Shown one piece after another: positions 18,745 through 26,798 of a DNA stretch of 38,338 nucleotides (the first letter of the stretch is position 1; each line of letters begins with the position of its first letter). The stretch lies in NCBI RefSeq assembly GCF_027923465.1, contig NZ_BRLB01000030.1, positions 1 to 38,338 on the forward strand. The letters run 5' to 3'. The position numbers were made by a program, and so were the translations under genes. Below the pieces are notes generated by a model. That model searched no databases and was not told the DNA's origin. It saw only the letters and a program-made list of their open reading frames with translations. The DNA comes from Vallitalea longa (GTDB lineage Bacteria > Bacillota > Clostridia > Lachnospirales > Vallitaleaceae).

Positions 18745-18772
18745 ATTATATAATAAGTTCACGTTATCACAA
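18745..18772 (-). promoter_or_regulatory. Promoter for the 45-aa membrane protein
   Basis: On the minus strand TTGTGA (18772-18767), a 16-bp spacer, and TATAAT (18750-18745). Confidence 0.45.
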
Positions 18773-18805
18773 CTTAATATTAACAAATAATTTAATAATA
18801 AGCAA

Positions 18806-18843
18806 TAAAAAAGGACCTACCTTCAATCAAAAAAGTAAATCCT
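18806..18843 (-). terminator. Intrinsic terminator of a minus-strand remnant
   Basis: Minus-strand AGGATTTAC pairs with GTAGGTCCT (nine pairs, two G-U) around a 14-nt loop and runs into TTTTTTATTG. It lies about 65 bp past the stop of the gene remnant at 18908-19111. Confidence 0.55.
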
Positions 18844-18907
18844 GTACCATGATATAATTATTACTGTAACAGACCCACCAATAAATTTAAAATTATTTTA
18901 TCAATTC

Positions 18908-19111
18908 TTAAATAATGTAGAAAAAGGAATTGACGCTATCATTTATTATCAACAAATGGTGATAAATTTCTTCCAGATCATAATTTTTAATATGATTTGG
19001 ATTAGCTTTTAAATCTTCTATTATATTACGGTACTCAAAATCTTCACATTTACCCGAAGTATCTATATGTATTATTTTATCAGCAACAATTTACAATGTA
19101 TAATTACGCAT
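18908..19111 (-). pseudogene. Remnant of an unidentified minus-strand gene
   Basis: An ATG at 19111 opens MRNYTL, then a TAA stop, then 60 more in-frame codons with ordinary composition (IVADKIIHIDTSGKCEDFEY, ending VNSFFYII) to a stop at 18908-18910, followed by a terminator-like hairpin. No ribosome site is visible. It reads like a gene with an early nonsense mutation or a fragment. No family is recognised. Confidence 0.4.
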
Positions 19112-19136
19112 ATGCTTTATTTTTATAAATATTTAA

Positions 19137-19165
19137 TTTACATTATTTGAATCTTCTGTTATAAT
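19137..19165 (+). promoter_or_regulatory. Promoter for the 30-aa hydrophobic peptide
   Basis: TTTACA at 19137-19142, a 17-bp spacer, and TATAAT at 19160-19165. It gives a leader of about 40 nt containing CCTCGCCT and GGGGAGGC, which can pair and partly hide the ribosome site. Confidence 0.65.
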
Positions 19166-19212
19166 ATTTGTAATATGGTGTGTCCCTCGCCTGACGAATG
19201 GGGAGGCCTTTT

Positions 19213-19305
19213 ATGAATACATTTGTTATTGTTATAGGTATCATTTTAACATTGTTAAAAATTACTGAAACTTTAATTGATATTCACATAAAGCTAAAAG
19301 GTTAG
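19213..19305 (+). CDS. 30-aa hydrophobic peptide, possible type I toxin
   Basis: GGGGAGG, then an ATG at 19213 and 30 codons: MNTFVIVIGIILTLLKITET followed by a short polar tail ending KLKG. It is one membrane helix with a charged C-terminus, the form of small membrane-active toxins of type I toxin-antitoxin loci in Firmicutes. Supporting context: a near-consensus promoter, a leader able to pair with its own ribosome site, and strong 3' hairpins. No antisense promoter was identified, so the antitoxin RNA is not shown. A small membrane regulator or leader peptide is the alternative. Confidence 0.55.
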   Translation: MNTFVIVIGIILTLLKITETLIDIHIKLKG

Positions 19306-19391
19306 GTATTGAATGCTAAAAGCCCTTTAGATAATTCAGTACCTATCTCCTCAATCCTAGAGGGATATTTCCATATTGGAACAATATATCC
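19303..19391 (+). terminator. Structured 3' region of the 30-aa peptide transcript
   Basis: TAGGTATTGAAT (19303-19314) pairs with ATTCAGTACCTA (19334-19345) with one G-U and encloses CTAAA/TTTAG. A second hairpin follows, GGATAT/ATATCC (19363-19391), with TTCC/GGAA inside. The first stem overlaps the stop codon. Confidence 0.5.
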
Positions 19392-19475
19392 GTTTCTATT
19401 ATCCTCAAAATATTCTTAATTCAACTTAGTATTACCATTTTTTTATGTTAATATAATAATTGATAAGTATTTCAC

Positions 19476-19600
19476 TTAGAAAAAAATATAGCGTGGTGTT
19501 TCACTCATATATTTTATATATTCATTTCCATATCTATTGGCACAATACTTTTCTTTTCCCAAATAAAAATGAGATGAACATTAGAATATTTTCTTTTTAA
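19476..19600 (-). pseudogene. C-terminal remnant of an isoprenylcysteine methyltransferase-like protein
   Basis: Before a TAA at 19476-19478 the minus strand reads KEKYCANRYGNEYIKYMSET then PRYIFF, which matches the conserved end of the ICMT/phospholipid methyltransferase membrane family (EEKYC..KYG.EY..YM..TPR). Upstream, another frame gives ILMFISFLFGK, a plausible last membrane segment, so a frameshift separates them. No N-terminal part was found. Confidence 0.5.
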
Positions 19601-19665
19601 TTGCAGTCATTTTAGGAAAAGTAAGTATCTTTTTCTTCGCATCTTTTGATATAAATTTAAAATAA

Positions 19666-20376
19666 TTATAGATACTTCTCCATTAGATATGTTATCCATT
19701 TCTCTTGCAACTGAATTTTTGTTATTCCAAAAACTTCTAAATACCCAGTTGGTGATTGAATAAACTCTTTCAACTTATCATACCCACACACTGTAACAAT
19801 AAATTCTATGATGGTATAAGAATATTGATAACCATCTCTATTGAAAAATGTTTCAAAATCATCACCAGTATCTAAATCTCTAAATTTAGGAATATTATTA
19901 TTTTCCAATCCATTTCTAATTGTCTTTCTAATCCATTCTTGATTATTGTCTTTTGCTTCATAAGAAGCAATGCCTTCATTTAACCATCTAGGTATGTTAT
20001 TATTTATTTTATTTACAATTATATGAACGAACTCATGAACCGCAGTATTTACCACACCATAAAAGTCTGTACCATATGGTGGATTTAATGGTGACGCAAT
20101 CAGAATTTTACCAACTCCAATTCCACCTCTAACCCATTTAGGTGCATTAGGAAATCCTAAAGCATTAAGAAGTTCGGTATGTTCTGAATAAATCTCAACA
20201 ATTAATTTTTCATTAAGCTTTTGATTATATCTATTAGTAATTCTATTATAACTATCTTCAAGAATATAAGAAACTTTTTCAATACAACTCATATCTGTTT
20301 CGGTATAGTATATTATAAATTGGTCAGTTTCTTTACTCAAATTTAACTTGTAATTACTTTTTATATTATTATCCAC
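19666..20376 (-). CDS. Gluzincin-type zinc metallopeptidase (peptidase MA-like)
   Basis: A 236-aa predicted zinc peptidase. The site is H114-E-F-V-H118 followed by a downstream Glu in RWLNEGIASYE (E134), the HExxH...E pattern of the peptidase MA superfamily. No signal peptide or membrane segment is visible, so it may be cytoplasmic or leaderless. The start is a GTG at 20376, preceded by AAGGGAG. It lies alone, with about 300 bp of hairpin-bearing spacer upstream. Substrate unknown. Confidence 0.8.
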   Translation of the reverse strand: MDNNIKSNYKLNLSKETDQFIIYYTETDMSCIEKVSYILEDSYNRITNRYNQKLNEKLIVEIYSEHTELLNALGFPNAPKWVRGGIGVGKILIASPLNPPYGTDFYGVVNTAVHEFVHIIVNKINNNIPRWLNEGIASYEAKDNNQEWIRKTIRNGLENNNIPKFRDLDTGDDFETFFNRDGYQYSYTIIEFIVTVCGYDKLKEFIQSPTGYLEVFGITKIQLQEKWITYLMEKYL

Positions 20377-20499
20377 TTTATTTTCTCCCTTATAATTATT
20401 ATTTCTTACTAGATTATATAATGTATATATTCAACAATTTTACCTAACTATAATATTACGAACATTTGCAAATACCTTTAAATAGTAATTATTACCACT

Positions 20500-20519
20500 G
20501 ATAGTAAAAAAACTATCAT
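20500..20519. repeat. Small inverted repeat upstream of the peptidase
   Basis: TGATAGT (20500-20506) and ACTATCA (20513-20519) around a poly-A spacer in the 304-bp gap 20377-20680. Could be an operator or a weak hairpin; otherwise nothing is seen in this gap apart from the terminator at 20614-20641. Confidence 0.35.
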
Positions 20520-20613
20520 GTTTTCAAAAAAATATAATAAAATAAGCTTTAACCTACATTATAACATGTTTTTCGTTATATAATAACATATACTTTCATA
20601 ATAACCAATAAAT

Positions 20614-20641
20614 AACCTATCTTCATTTAAGAAAATAGGTT
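20614..20641 (-). terminator. Probable terminator of the 36-aa-repeat protein gene
   Basis: AACCTATCTTC (20614-20624) and GAAAATAGGTT (20631-20641) form an 11-bp stem with one G-U and a 6-nt loop, 40 bp past the stop, followed on the minus strand by ATTTATTGG. Confidence 0.5.
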
Positions 20642-20680
20642 GTTGCAGATTTCAATGTTAAATACTTTGTAAATCCGTTA

Positions 20681-21355
20681 TTATGAACCAATATATTTTA
20701 TAGTTTTTGTTTTTTCTTCGTAACTTATAACCACCCAACCTGAAGGATATGGACTATCACGGCTAATAATCTCAGTATATCCCAAAGGAGCACCTGTTAT
20801 ATTCTTAATAACTCTTGTATATTCATTGCTTTCTAAAATAACCCAATCCCAAGGTGTTGAACTCTGGATACAAGTAGTCTGGGTATAACCGAAAGGTGCA
20901 CCGTTCATGTTTTTAATAGTTTTCGTATGTTTATTATATTCTATAATTACCCACCACGAAGGTACACGACTTTCCTGACTGATTATTTCCGTATGCCCAA
21001 AAGGACCACTACTTATATTTTTAATAACTCTTGTATATTGGTCACTCTCTAGAATCACCCAATTCCAAGGTATTGGACTTTGGATACAAGTAGTCTGCGT
21101 ATAACCAAAAGGTGCACCGTTCATGTTTTTAATAGTTTTCGTATGTATATTATATTCTATAACTACCCACCCCAAAGGTACCTCACTATCGCGACTGACA
21201 ATCTGTGTGTCACCAAATGATGCATCTGATTTTACTATCTCCAGTTGTAATTCATAATTTTCAGTGTCAAAACTACTTTGTGCTTGTATAGGAGCATCCC
21301 ATATAAATACTACAGCAAGTAAGCATATCATGATTAGCGATACTTTTCTTAACAT
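20681..21355 (-). CDS. Secreted protein made of five 36-aa repeats
   Basis: 224 aa with a signal peptide (about 1-26, ending IQAQ). After a short linker come five repeats of about 36 residues starting near 47, 83, 119, 155 and 191. Two types alternate: A, with FG.T.I.SR(D/E)S and GWVVIEYN.HTKTIKN; and B, with FGYTQTTCIQS and W.WVILES..YTRVIKN. Each has two or three short strands around a W-V-I core, which suggests a beta-solenoid or propeller-like surface protein. B repeats each carry one Cys. No known family was recognised. The DNA also repeats with a 216-bp period. Confidence 0.8.
   Translation of the reverse strand: MLRKVSLIMICLLAVVFIWDAPIQAQSSFDTENYELQLEIVKSDASFGDTQIVSRDSEVPLGWVVIEYNIHTKTIKNMNGAPFGYTQTTCIQSPIPWNWVILESDQYTRVIKNISSGPFGHTEIISQESRVPSWWVIIEYNKHTKTIKNMNGAPFGYTQTTCIQSSTPWDWVILESNEYTRVIKNITGAPLGYTEIISRDSPYPSGWVVISYEEKTKTIKYIGS
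20684..21217 (-). repeat. Alternating 108-bp repeats (216-bp higher-order period)
   Basis: Five 108-bp units in an A-B-A-B-A order. Stretches near 20885-20930 and 21101-21146 are almost identical and 216 bp apart, so the A-B pair was duplicated as a unit. Confidence 0.85.
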
Positions 21356-21460
21356 AATTATCCTCCTTCATAAAACATTTATAGTATTATAATATCAATT
21401 TATGTTTGAATATTTTGTAATTTCATGAATGAAGAATTCGCAAAAAAAGACAAGCTATTA

Positions 21461-22324
21461 TTAAATTATCCAAACATCATCCATAGTTACTTGTCTCACT
21501 TCACAATCTATCTTTTTACTAATATCAATTAATCGTTTTTGATATTCGCAATTTTTACCTATAAAGATAGTAGAAACCTTGAGACCAAGTTCACTTACAG
21601 ATATTGATTGTCCCTCTTCATTAACAATAGATATTATTCGTCCTTCTTCATCTACTAAATTCAACTTTCCATCCTCATCTTCAGATATTGACAATCCATC
21701 TAATTTATCACAACTAGAACTTTTTACTATTCTATATTCTTGTTCATGCCTCCAACTAGTATGTTTAAATAATGCTAACATATACAACCATTTGATAATT
21801 GTTTTTTTATTTGCTGCATCTTCATTATTATTAGAAACACTTAGTTGAATTAATCTTTTAATTAACTCAGTTATATCCAGTTTTTTATTTTCATATAATA
21901 CTGGGTATAACTTTTCATTATCCAGCACTTCAAATTCAATACAAATGCCTCTATGATCATTAGCGTAATAGGACCACATAGGCATATTATCATAGCCATT
22001 CTCAGTGAAACTTGTAATAAGTAACTGTTGCTTGAAAGCATCATAAATCATCTTGATTAAATCTTTATCTTTACTTTCATCATTGAGGCAACCAACATAT
22101 TCAAAAGGATCGTTAAGATTACTTATTTTACATAACCATAATTGATTATTTGCTAAGCTATCAAGTTTTTTATCATTTTCTTTATTTACATCGTCACTTT
22201 TATTAAGAAAGTCTATAAACTTATAGATTTTTTTAGGTATATTTTTTTTCAAATATTCTTCACTCTTCAAGTACTCTTCATTATGAATTAATCGTAAAAA
22301 TTCATCTCTTATATCTTTTTTCAA
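21461..22324 (-). CDS. DUF2971 family protein
   Basis: About 287 aa, cytoplasmic, of unknown function. Family features: LWLCKISNLNDPFEY, then ITSFTENG, MWSYYANDHRGICIEFEV and KHTSWRHEQEYRIV. The region after the RHEQEYR motif carries two similar acidic segments (LVDEEGRIISIVNEEGQSIS). The frame opens at an ATG at 22339 with no ribosome site; a TTG at 22324 follows GGAGTGG at good spacing and is the more likely start. DUF2971 genes are typical of variable accessory regions. It lies next to a HAM1-like gene without obvious operon linkage. Confidence 0.8.
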   Translation of the reverse strand: MKKDIRDEFLRLIHNEEYLKSEEYLKKNIPKKIYKFIDFLNKSDDVNKENDKKLDSLANNQLWLCKISNLNDPFEYVGCLNDESKDKDLIKMIYDAFKQQLLITSFTENGYDNMPMWSYYANDHRGICIEFEVLDNEKLYPVLYENKKLDITELIKRLIQLSVSNNNEDAANKKTIIKWLYMLALFKHTSWRHEQEYRIVKSSSCDKLDGLSISEDEDGKLNLVDEEGRIISIVNEEGQSISVSELGLKVSTIFIGKNCEYQKRLIDISKKIDCEVRQVTMDDVWII

Positions 22325-22499
22325 TATTAACCACTCCATACAAAATAATGTAGAAGATATCTAATCAAATATTTCAATTAAGTCATATCCTTTTTACTTT
22401 TCCACTTTTTATATTTAATATACTAAAATTATACTCTTAATTTTTTAATGGCTTAGATTGTACTGCATCTTTCTATGATAAATATATGATACATAAAGT

Positions 22500-23102
22500 T
22501 TACTGTAATTTTAATACTCTTATAAAAAATTTTCTGAATCCATTTGACCTATTATATTCCTGTTCATCCATATCATAATAATACTTATTAGTTTTTATAT
22601 TGACAGATAAAGAATCAAGAGGATATCCTTTTTGAAAAATATTATGTGGTTTTGAAACTATATAGAATTTATCTGAGTTTATATCTTGACCATCATATTT
22701 ATAAATAATATTGTCGTTTATAATCAAGCATATTGAATTCTTATAATAAGCTGTCAAACGACCTCCATATTTACTAGCTAAATTACTATAATAAGATTGC
22801 ATACCTAAATCAGTTAAAGTCTTGCCTTTAACTCGCTTTATATAAACTCCAGGTTGGTCATCTTCATCAACATTATCAAAAAATAATCCTGAATCACATG
22901 AAAATACTGGTCTTTTCAATTGTCTATAATAAGCTTGCGCTTTAGCAATAGCATTGTCTAATGGTTCTTTCCCATTCTCATCTGCCTCTTCTAGATTTCT
23001 ATCAAAGGAATTAAGGGGAATCAAATTAATATCAAGTCCTTTTAATCTTTTTACCATACTTTTATATTTACCAGGATTATATGTTCCATAGATTATGTCC
23101 AT
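22500..23102 (-). CDS. RdgB/HAM1-like non-canonical purine NTP pyrophosphatase, divergent
   Basis: A 200-aa protein of the ITPase fold, which hydrolyses ITP, XTP and similar nucleotides to monophosphates. It keeps the N-terminal YGTYNPGKY loop, the FSCDSGLFFD segment and PGVYIKRV, but lacks the standard length and C-terminal SHR-type motif, so substrate range may differ. The start at the ATG 23102 is set by AAAGGG 9 nt upstream; the frame also opens at a TTG at 23111. A GNAT gene ends 44 bp upstream on the same strand, so the two are probably co-transcribed. Confidence 0.75.
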   Translation of the reverse strand: MDIIYGTYNPGKYKSMVKRLKGLDINLIPLNSFDRNLEEADENGKEPLDNAIAKAQAYYRQLKRPVFSCDSGLFFDNVDEDDQPGVYIKRVKGKTLTDLGMQSYYSNLASKYGGRLTAYYKNSICLIINDNIIYKYDGQDINSDKFYIVSKPHNIFQKGYPLDSLSVNIKTNKYYYDMDEQEYNRSNGFRKFFIRVLKLQ

Positions 23103-23145
23103 ATGCTTCAACCCTTTCTTGTTATATTATGCAATATTTCGCAAC

Positions 23146-23673
23146 TTATTTTGGACCCGTACATACTTCATATTGTAATACATTTTTTCCATCATCATCT
23201 ACCAATTTTTTCTTGTACATACCATTAAATTTTTCTATAATGCGCTTTGAACCAATATTATCTTCTTCACAGGTTATTAACACTTTTTGTAATCCAATCT
23301 TTTTAGCTTCGACTAAGCCTAACTCAAGTAATTTACTTCCATAACCCTCTCTCCTACAATTAGATTTTATTTCATAACCAATATGACCTATTACTTGTAA
23401 AAAATCATTATCTACCCTATGTCTAATTCTAATTACACCAATGACTTCTTCATTATCATCTACAAGCCAATAACTACTACAAGGTACCCATCCTTCGGGT
23501 ATATTAATACCTTTACTATCATTTATTTGGTCTTCAATAAATTCTTCAAAATCTATTTCTGCCTTAGTATAATGTTCATAAGATTCATATCCTGTATTCT
23601 TAACATCATTGACAAAATCAAGAAATGAATCTTTATATAATACATTTGGTTCAATCAATTTAACATTTTGCAT
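23146..23673 (-). CDS. GNAT-family acetyltransferase (COG3981-like)
   Basis: 175 aa. CSSYWLVDDNEEVIGVIRIRH and GHIGYEIKSNCRREGYGSKLL give the two core strands and the acetyl-CoA loop (RREGYG); the last strand has VLITCEEDNIGSKRIIEKFNG. These are the hallmarks of the COG3981 predicted acetyltransferases. Substrate unknown. GGAGG lies a little far from the ATG at 23673. Likely first gene of a pair with the HAM1-like gene. Confidence 0.85.
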   Translation of the reverse strand: MQNVKLIEPNVLYKDSFLDFVNDVKNTGYESYEHYTKAEIDFEEFIEDQINDSKGINIPEGWVPCSSYWLVDDNEEVIGVIRIRHRVDNDFLQVIGHIGYEIKSNCRREGYGSKLLELGLVEAKKIGLQKVLITCEEDNIGSKRIIEKFNGMYKKKLVDDDGKNVLQYEVCTGPK

Positions 23674-23726
23674 ATATCACCGTTTACCTCCAATTTTAAA
23701 TTTATTACTTAACTTTCCCATTTCAA

Positions 23727-23767
23727 TATTCTGCACAAGTAAGCTAATTAAAAGGCTTTGCAGAATA
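23727..23767 (-). terminator. Hairpin between the CPBP-like and GNAT genes
   Basis: TATTCTGCA (23727-23735) and TGCAGAATA (23759-23767) form a perfect 9-bp stem, with AAGC/GCTT pairing inside. No clear T run follows, so it may be a weak terminator or a leader structure. Confidence 0.4.
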
Positions 23768-23840
23768 AAACTATAATTTGCTCACTTATGCATACAACTA
23801 AACCTTCTGACCTTTTTATAGCTATGTAATATTTCATAAA

Positions 23841-24539
23841 TTAAATAATAAACTGTAGAAATAAAAATATTAAGCTTGGCCACCATCGTCTTTTTGCTTT
23901 AACAAATAACCACCCGAATATTAAGCAAAACAAACATATCCATATACATGAAGCAAGTCCTTTGCTTAAATGTCCTAGCCCCCAAGTTAATAATAATCCT
24001 ATGCCACCAAAAGGAAATACAGTGTTTTTAAACCATAACTCCCCTACTTTTTGCATTAAAGCTAGTAAAAGTACTACCAACATAGATTCTACTAGATAAT
24101 ATATATTCTGGAAAATCCAAACGATAAAGGCTACCTCTCCGTGATTTCTATAAAATGATGAAAATTCCCGATAAAATTGTGGCAATGGTTGTGAAGAAAT
24201 TATCCATTCAAAAACTGTAATAAGTATGCTTGCTACAATTGCTAGAGAAATCATTGGTAATAAATCTTTTCTTATTTCAAATGATATGATATCATTTATA
24301 TTACTTCTTCTCTTTAACCATTTATAAGCAAGAACACCACCTATTATCCATAAAATAATAACTATCATCCAATGTACTACTAATACATACCACTGATTGG
24401 AGAAAAAATTTTCCATACCAATGTTATCTTGCCAAATTAACTTGTCAATAAACGATACTACTATGTCCATTCCAAGAGCTAAAAAAATTAACAATCCTAA
24501 ACTAAAATAATCCATTCCACCTAATTCATTTGATTTCAA
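23841..24539 (-). CDS. CPBP/Abi-like integral membrane protein
   Basis: About 232 aa with six or more hydrophobic segments. LVESMLVVLLLALMQKVGE followed by GGIGLLLTWGLGHLSKG resembles the CPBP intramembrane protease (Abi) core, in which a Glu pair and later His residues bind metal. Only one Glu of the usual EExxxR motif is present and the Arg is missing, so it may be inactive or a distant relative. An ATG at 24548 overlaps the AGGAG; a TTG at 24539, 9 nt after AGGAG, is the likelier start. It lies about 34 bp after a lipoprotein gene, probably co-transcribed. Confidence 0.65.
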   Translation of the reverse strand: MKSNELGGMDYFSLGLLIFLALGMDIVVSFIDKLIWQDNIGMENFFSNQWYVLVVHWMIVIILWIIGGVLAYKWLKRRSNINDIISFEIRKDLLPMISLAIVASILITVFEWIISSQPLPQFYREFSSFYRNHGEVAFIVWIFQNIYYLVESMLVVLLLALMQKVGELWFKNTVFPFGGIGLLLTWGLGHLSKGLASCIWICLFCLIFGWLFVKAKRRWWPSLIFLFLQFII

Positions 24540-24573
24540 TGATATCATCTCCTAACTAAATAAAATACATTAT

Positions 24574-25194
24574 CTACTCAACTTCAAATTTTATCTCAAC
24601 TTTATTGTCGTAATGTGATCCACATTCCGATAAACTAAAATCACAATATGCCGCCAAAGAATATTCTCCAACAGGTAATTTCAGTTCTTTATCCTTGTAA
24701 TATTTCTCCCAATACTCACTATCATCAGCATCCTCTGACCAAGCACCAGCTTTAATAAATGGTATAGTATATACTTTTCCTTTTTCTAGAACAGTTTTCA
24801 TTAAAATATCTAAGTTAATACCTTCACAATAATAATTTTCGCCATCAAATATTTTATACTTGAAATATGGTATTCCGTGCCATATCTCAACTTCATCATC
24901 ATCACCTATATACTCTACCGTAGAAAAGATATCTATATGTTCTTTTGAAGTATGTATTCCATCTTGTATAAATAAAGTTACTTTAAATAATCCATCATCA
25001 TTTATGTAGCTAATATATTTATTTACTTCATACACATTATTACTACTAACATCTTTACTTAGTTCATTGTTAGTCGTATTAATATTATCATTAATTACAT
25101 CTGTATTATCTGCTTCTTTATTAACCGTACTATTGCTATTGCAACCACATAACAAAAAAATGCTCAAAACTATAACAACACTTAAGTTCTTCAT
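24574..25194 (-). CDS. Predicted lipoprotein
   Basis: 206 aa. The signal peptide ends in LLCGC with lipidation Cys at 18, followed by an Asn/Asp/Ser-rich linker (about 19-55) typical of lipoproteins held off the membrane. The C-terminal beta-rich domain (about 56-206) ends with the Ig-like pattern KLPVGEYSLAAYCDF then VEIKFEVE. No family recognised. It probably forms a two-gene unit with the CPBP-like gene. Confidence 0.75.
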   Translation of the reverse strand: MKNLSVVIVLSIFLLCGCNSNSTVNKEADNTDVINDNINTTNNELSKDVSSNNVYEVNKYISYINDDGLFKVTLFIQDGIHTSKEHIDIFSTVEYIGDDDEVEIWHGIPYFKYKIFDGENYYCEGINLDILMKTVLEKGKVYTIPFIKAGAWSEDADDSEYWEKYYKDKELKLPVGEYSLAAYCDFSLSECGSHYDNKVEIKFEVE

Positions 25195-25236
25195 TCTTTC
25201 ACCTACTATTCATTTAATAGTTCACATTATATTTAA

Positions 25237-25265
25237 ATATTATCAAATAATTAAATATCTAGCAA
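25237..25265 (-). promoter_or_regulatory. Possible promoter of the lipoprotein gene
   Basis: Minus strand TTGCTA (25265-25260), 17-bp spacer, TAATAT (25242-25237), about 43 bp before the ATG. Confidence 0.4.
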
Positions 25266-25393
25266 CTCAAAGAATATTCTAGTCGTTAATAAAAATTAGT
25301 ATTTAATGGCTATTAGTTGAATAATATTATCAATTAAGCAGATAAGAATTTATATTTTTTAGCCATGATAACATATACTTGCTAATCATTAAA

Positions 25394-25417
25394 TTAAGAT
25401 GGTAACTTCTATCTTAA
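25394..25417 (-). terminator. Hairpin after the zinc-ribbon gene
   Basis: TTAAGAT (25394-25400) and ATCTTAA (25411-25417), perfect 7-bp stem with a 10-nt loop, about 60 bp past the stop, followed on the minus strand by TTTAATG. Confidence 0.4.
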
Positions 25418-25477
25418 GTAAAACAACAAGTCGATGTTAAAAAAATCGAACTATATAAAACACAAATAAATTCTAAT

Positions 25478-25807
25478 TCAATTATTACCTATAGTATTTT
25501 TTATATGTTTTGATATCTGTTCTCTTTTACTCTCAAGATTTATTGGTAATGCCGTTAAATCTTCTAATGCTATCCAATTGCTGTTTTCCCACCAATCAGG
25601 AACAACAAGGGAAAAATGTGAAAAATACTTACAATTAGAACACCAAATCCATATTGCTCCTTTATGAACATGCTCCTTATATCTATGCATATAGAAATTT
25701 AATTCCTGTGTAGAACATATTGGACATATTAAAGGATATTGTGATATGCGTTTATGTACAATAAAATTTAAAATATTATCAAGTCTATCATCATCATCTC
25801 TCCACAT
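25478..25807 (-). CDS. Small zinc-ribbon protein
   Basis: 109 aa, probably cytoplasmic. CPIC and WCSNC, about 30 residues apart, form a four-Cys zinc ribbon; conserved-looking Trp and His residues surround it (YMHRY, GAIWIWCSNC, VPDWWENSNW). The frame opens at 25846, but GGAGGATGTAAT directly precedes the ATG at 25807. Function unknown; it may be a nucleic-acid or protein adaptor. Confidence 0.75.
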   Translation of the reverse strand: MWRDDDDRLDNILNFIVHKRISQYPLICPICSTQELNFYMHRYKEHVHKGAIWIWCSNCKYFSHFSLVVPDWWENSNWIALEDLTALPINLESKREQISKHIKNTIGNN

Positions 25808-25906
25808 ATTACATCCTCCAAATTCAACAAAATTTCCTATAATCATGTTATTTCATCCTATCGTTTTTATCTCAAAAGTTGAAAATAATCATATTTTATT
25901 AATCAT

Positions 25907-26716
25907 TTATCTTTTTTTTACTATAATATGAATATGTTCCGTAGCATCTCTATATTGTGGCATTTCACAGCATTTAACTGCTGATGCCATAAAGTTCTCA
26001 TAGACTTCTGGCATATTTTTATATAACTCATTAATCTGAGCCTTTAATCCCGATAAAAAGCTTTCAACTCCAGCATAAGATACTATTTTGAACCCTGCTT
26101 TCTTTACTTCTGCTAGAGCTAAAGATGGTATAGTGAAATAAGATTCTGTAAAACCTTCTAGACAACTTAACTTTAAATCTCCATTAACGTATTTCTGAAA
26201 ATATTCTATGTTCTCGAAGATCTCTGGAAACTCACTCACTCCTGCTTTAAGTGCCCCCCATGTATTGATATATGATATTAGTCCTACTCCATCTTTTTTT
26301 AAGATTCTATATGTATCCTTGAGTACTTTCATTCTATCCTTCTCTTCATGAAGATGATATAAGGGTCCCATAAGCAAAATACCATCAAAACTTTCATCCT
26401 CAAAAGAATCCAATTCCAAAGCACTTTTACAATGGTATCCTTCAGAACTCAAACCTGCTTCTTTTATTTTGTCTCTTGCTATATCTAATTCATTGTTGGA
26501 TATATCTAATAATGAAAGCTTATAACCTTTCTTTAATAGTTCCAAAGAATATCTTCCTGGTCCTGATCCAATATCCAGAATGTAACCTGTTTCGGGAAAA
26601 TATTTCTCAATTAGATACATTGAACTTCTAAACTCAATATTTGTGTATGGATTACCTAGTCTATTCCATTCAAGCTCAGCATTATCATTATAATAATTTT
26701 TTACTATACTATTCAT
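25907..26716 (-). CDS. Class I SAM-dependent methyltransferase
   Basis: 269 aa. ILDIGSGPGRYSLELLKKGY is the SAM-binding motif I, LLDIS the acidic loop after strand 2, and FDGILLMGPLYHL motif IV. The N-terminus (YYNDNAELEWNRL) and C-terminus resemble Methyltransf_11/25 proteins acting on small molecules. Start at 26716 because of GGAGAGGAG before it; the frame opens at 26779. It follows the alpha/beta hydrolase by 82 bp on the same strand. Confidence 0.85.
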   Translation of the reverse strand: MNSIVKNYYNDNAELEWNRLGNPYTNIEFRSSMYLIEKYFPETGYILDIGSGPGRYSLELLKKGYKLSLLDISNNELDIARDKIKEAGLSSEGYHCKSALELDSFEDESFDGILLMGPLYHLHEEKDRMKVLKDTYRILKKDGVGLISYINTWGALKAGVSEFPEIFENIEYFQKYVNGDLKLSCLEGFTESYFTIPSLALAEVKKAGFKIVSYAGVESFLSGLKAQINELYKNMPEVYENFMASAVKCCEMPQYRDATEHIHIIVKKR

Positions 26717-26798
26717 ACTTGACTCCTCTCCATTACAGTACTCTACACTCATATTAAAATATATTAATTCAACTACCATTCCGTCACTATTCTCTTAA

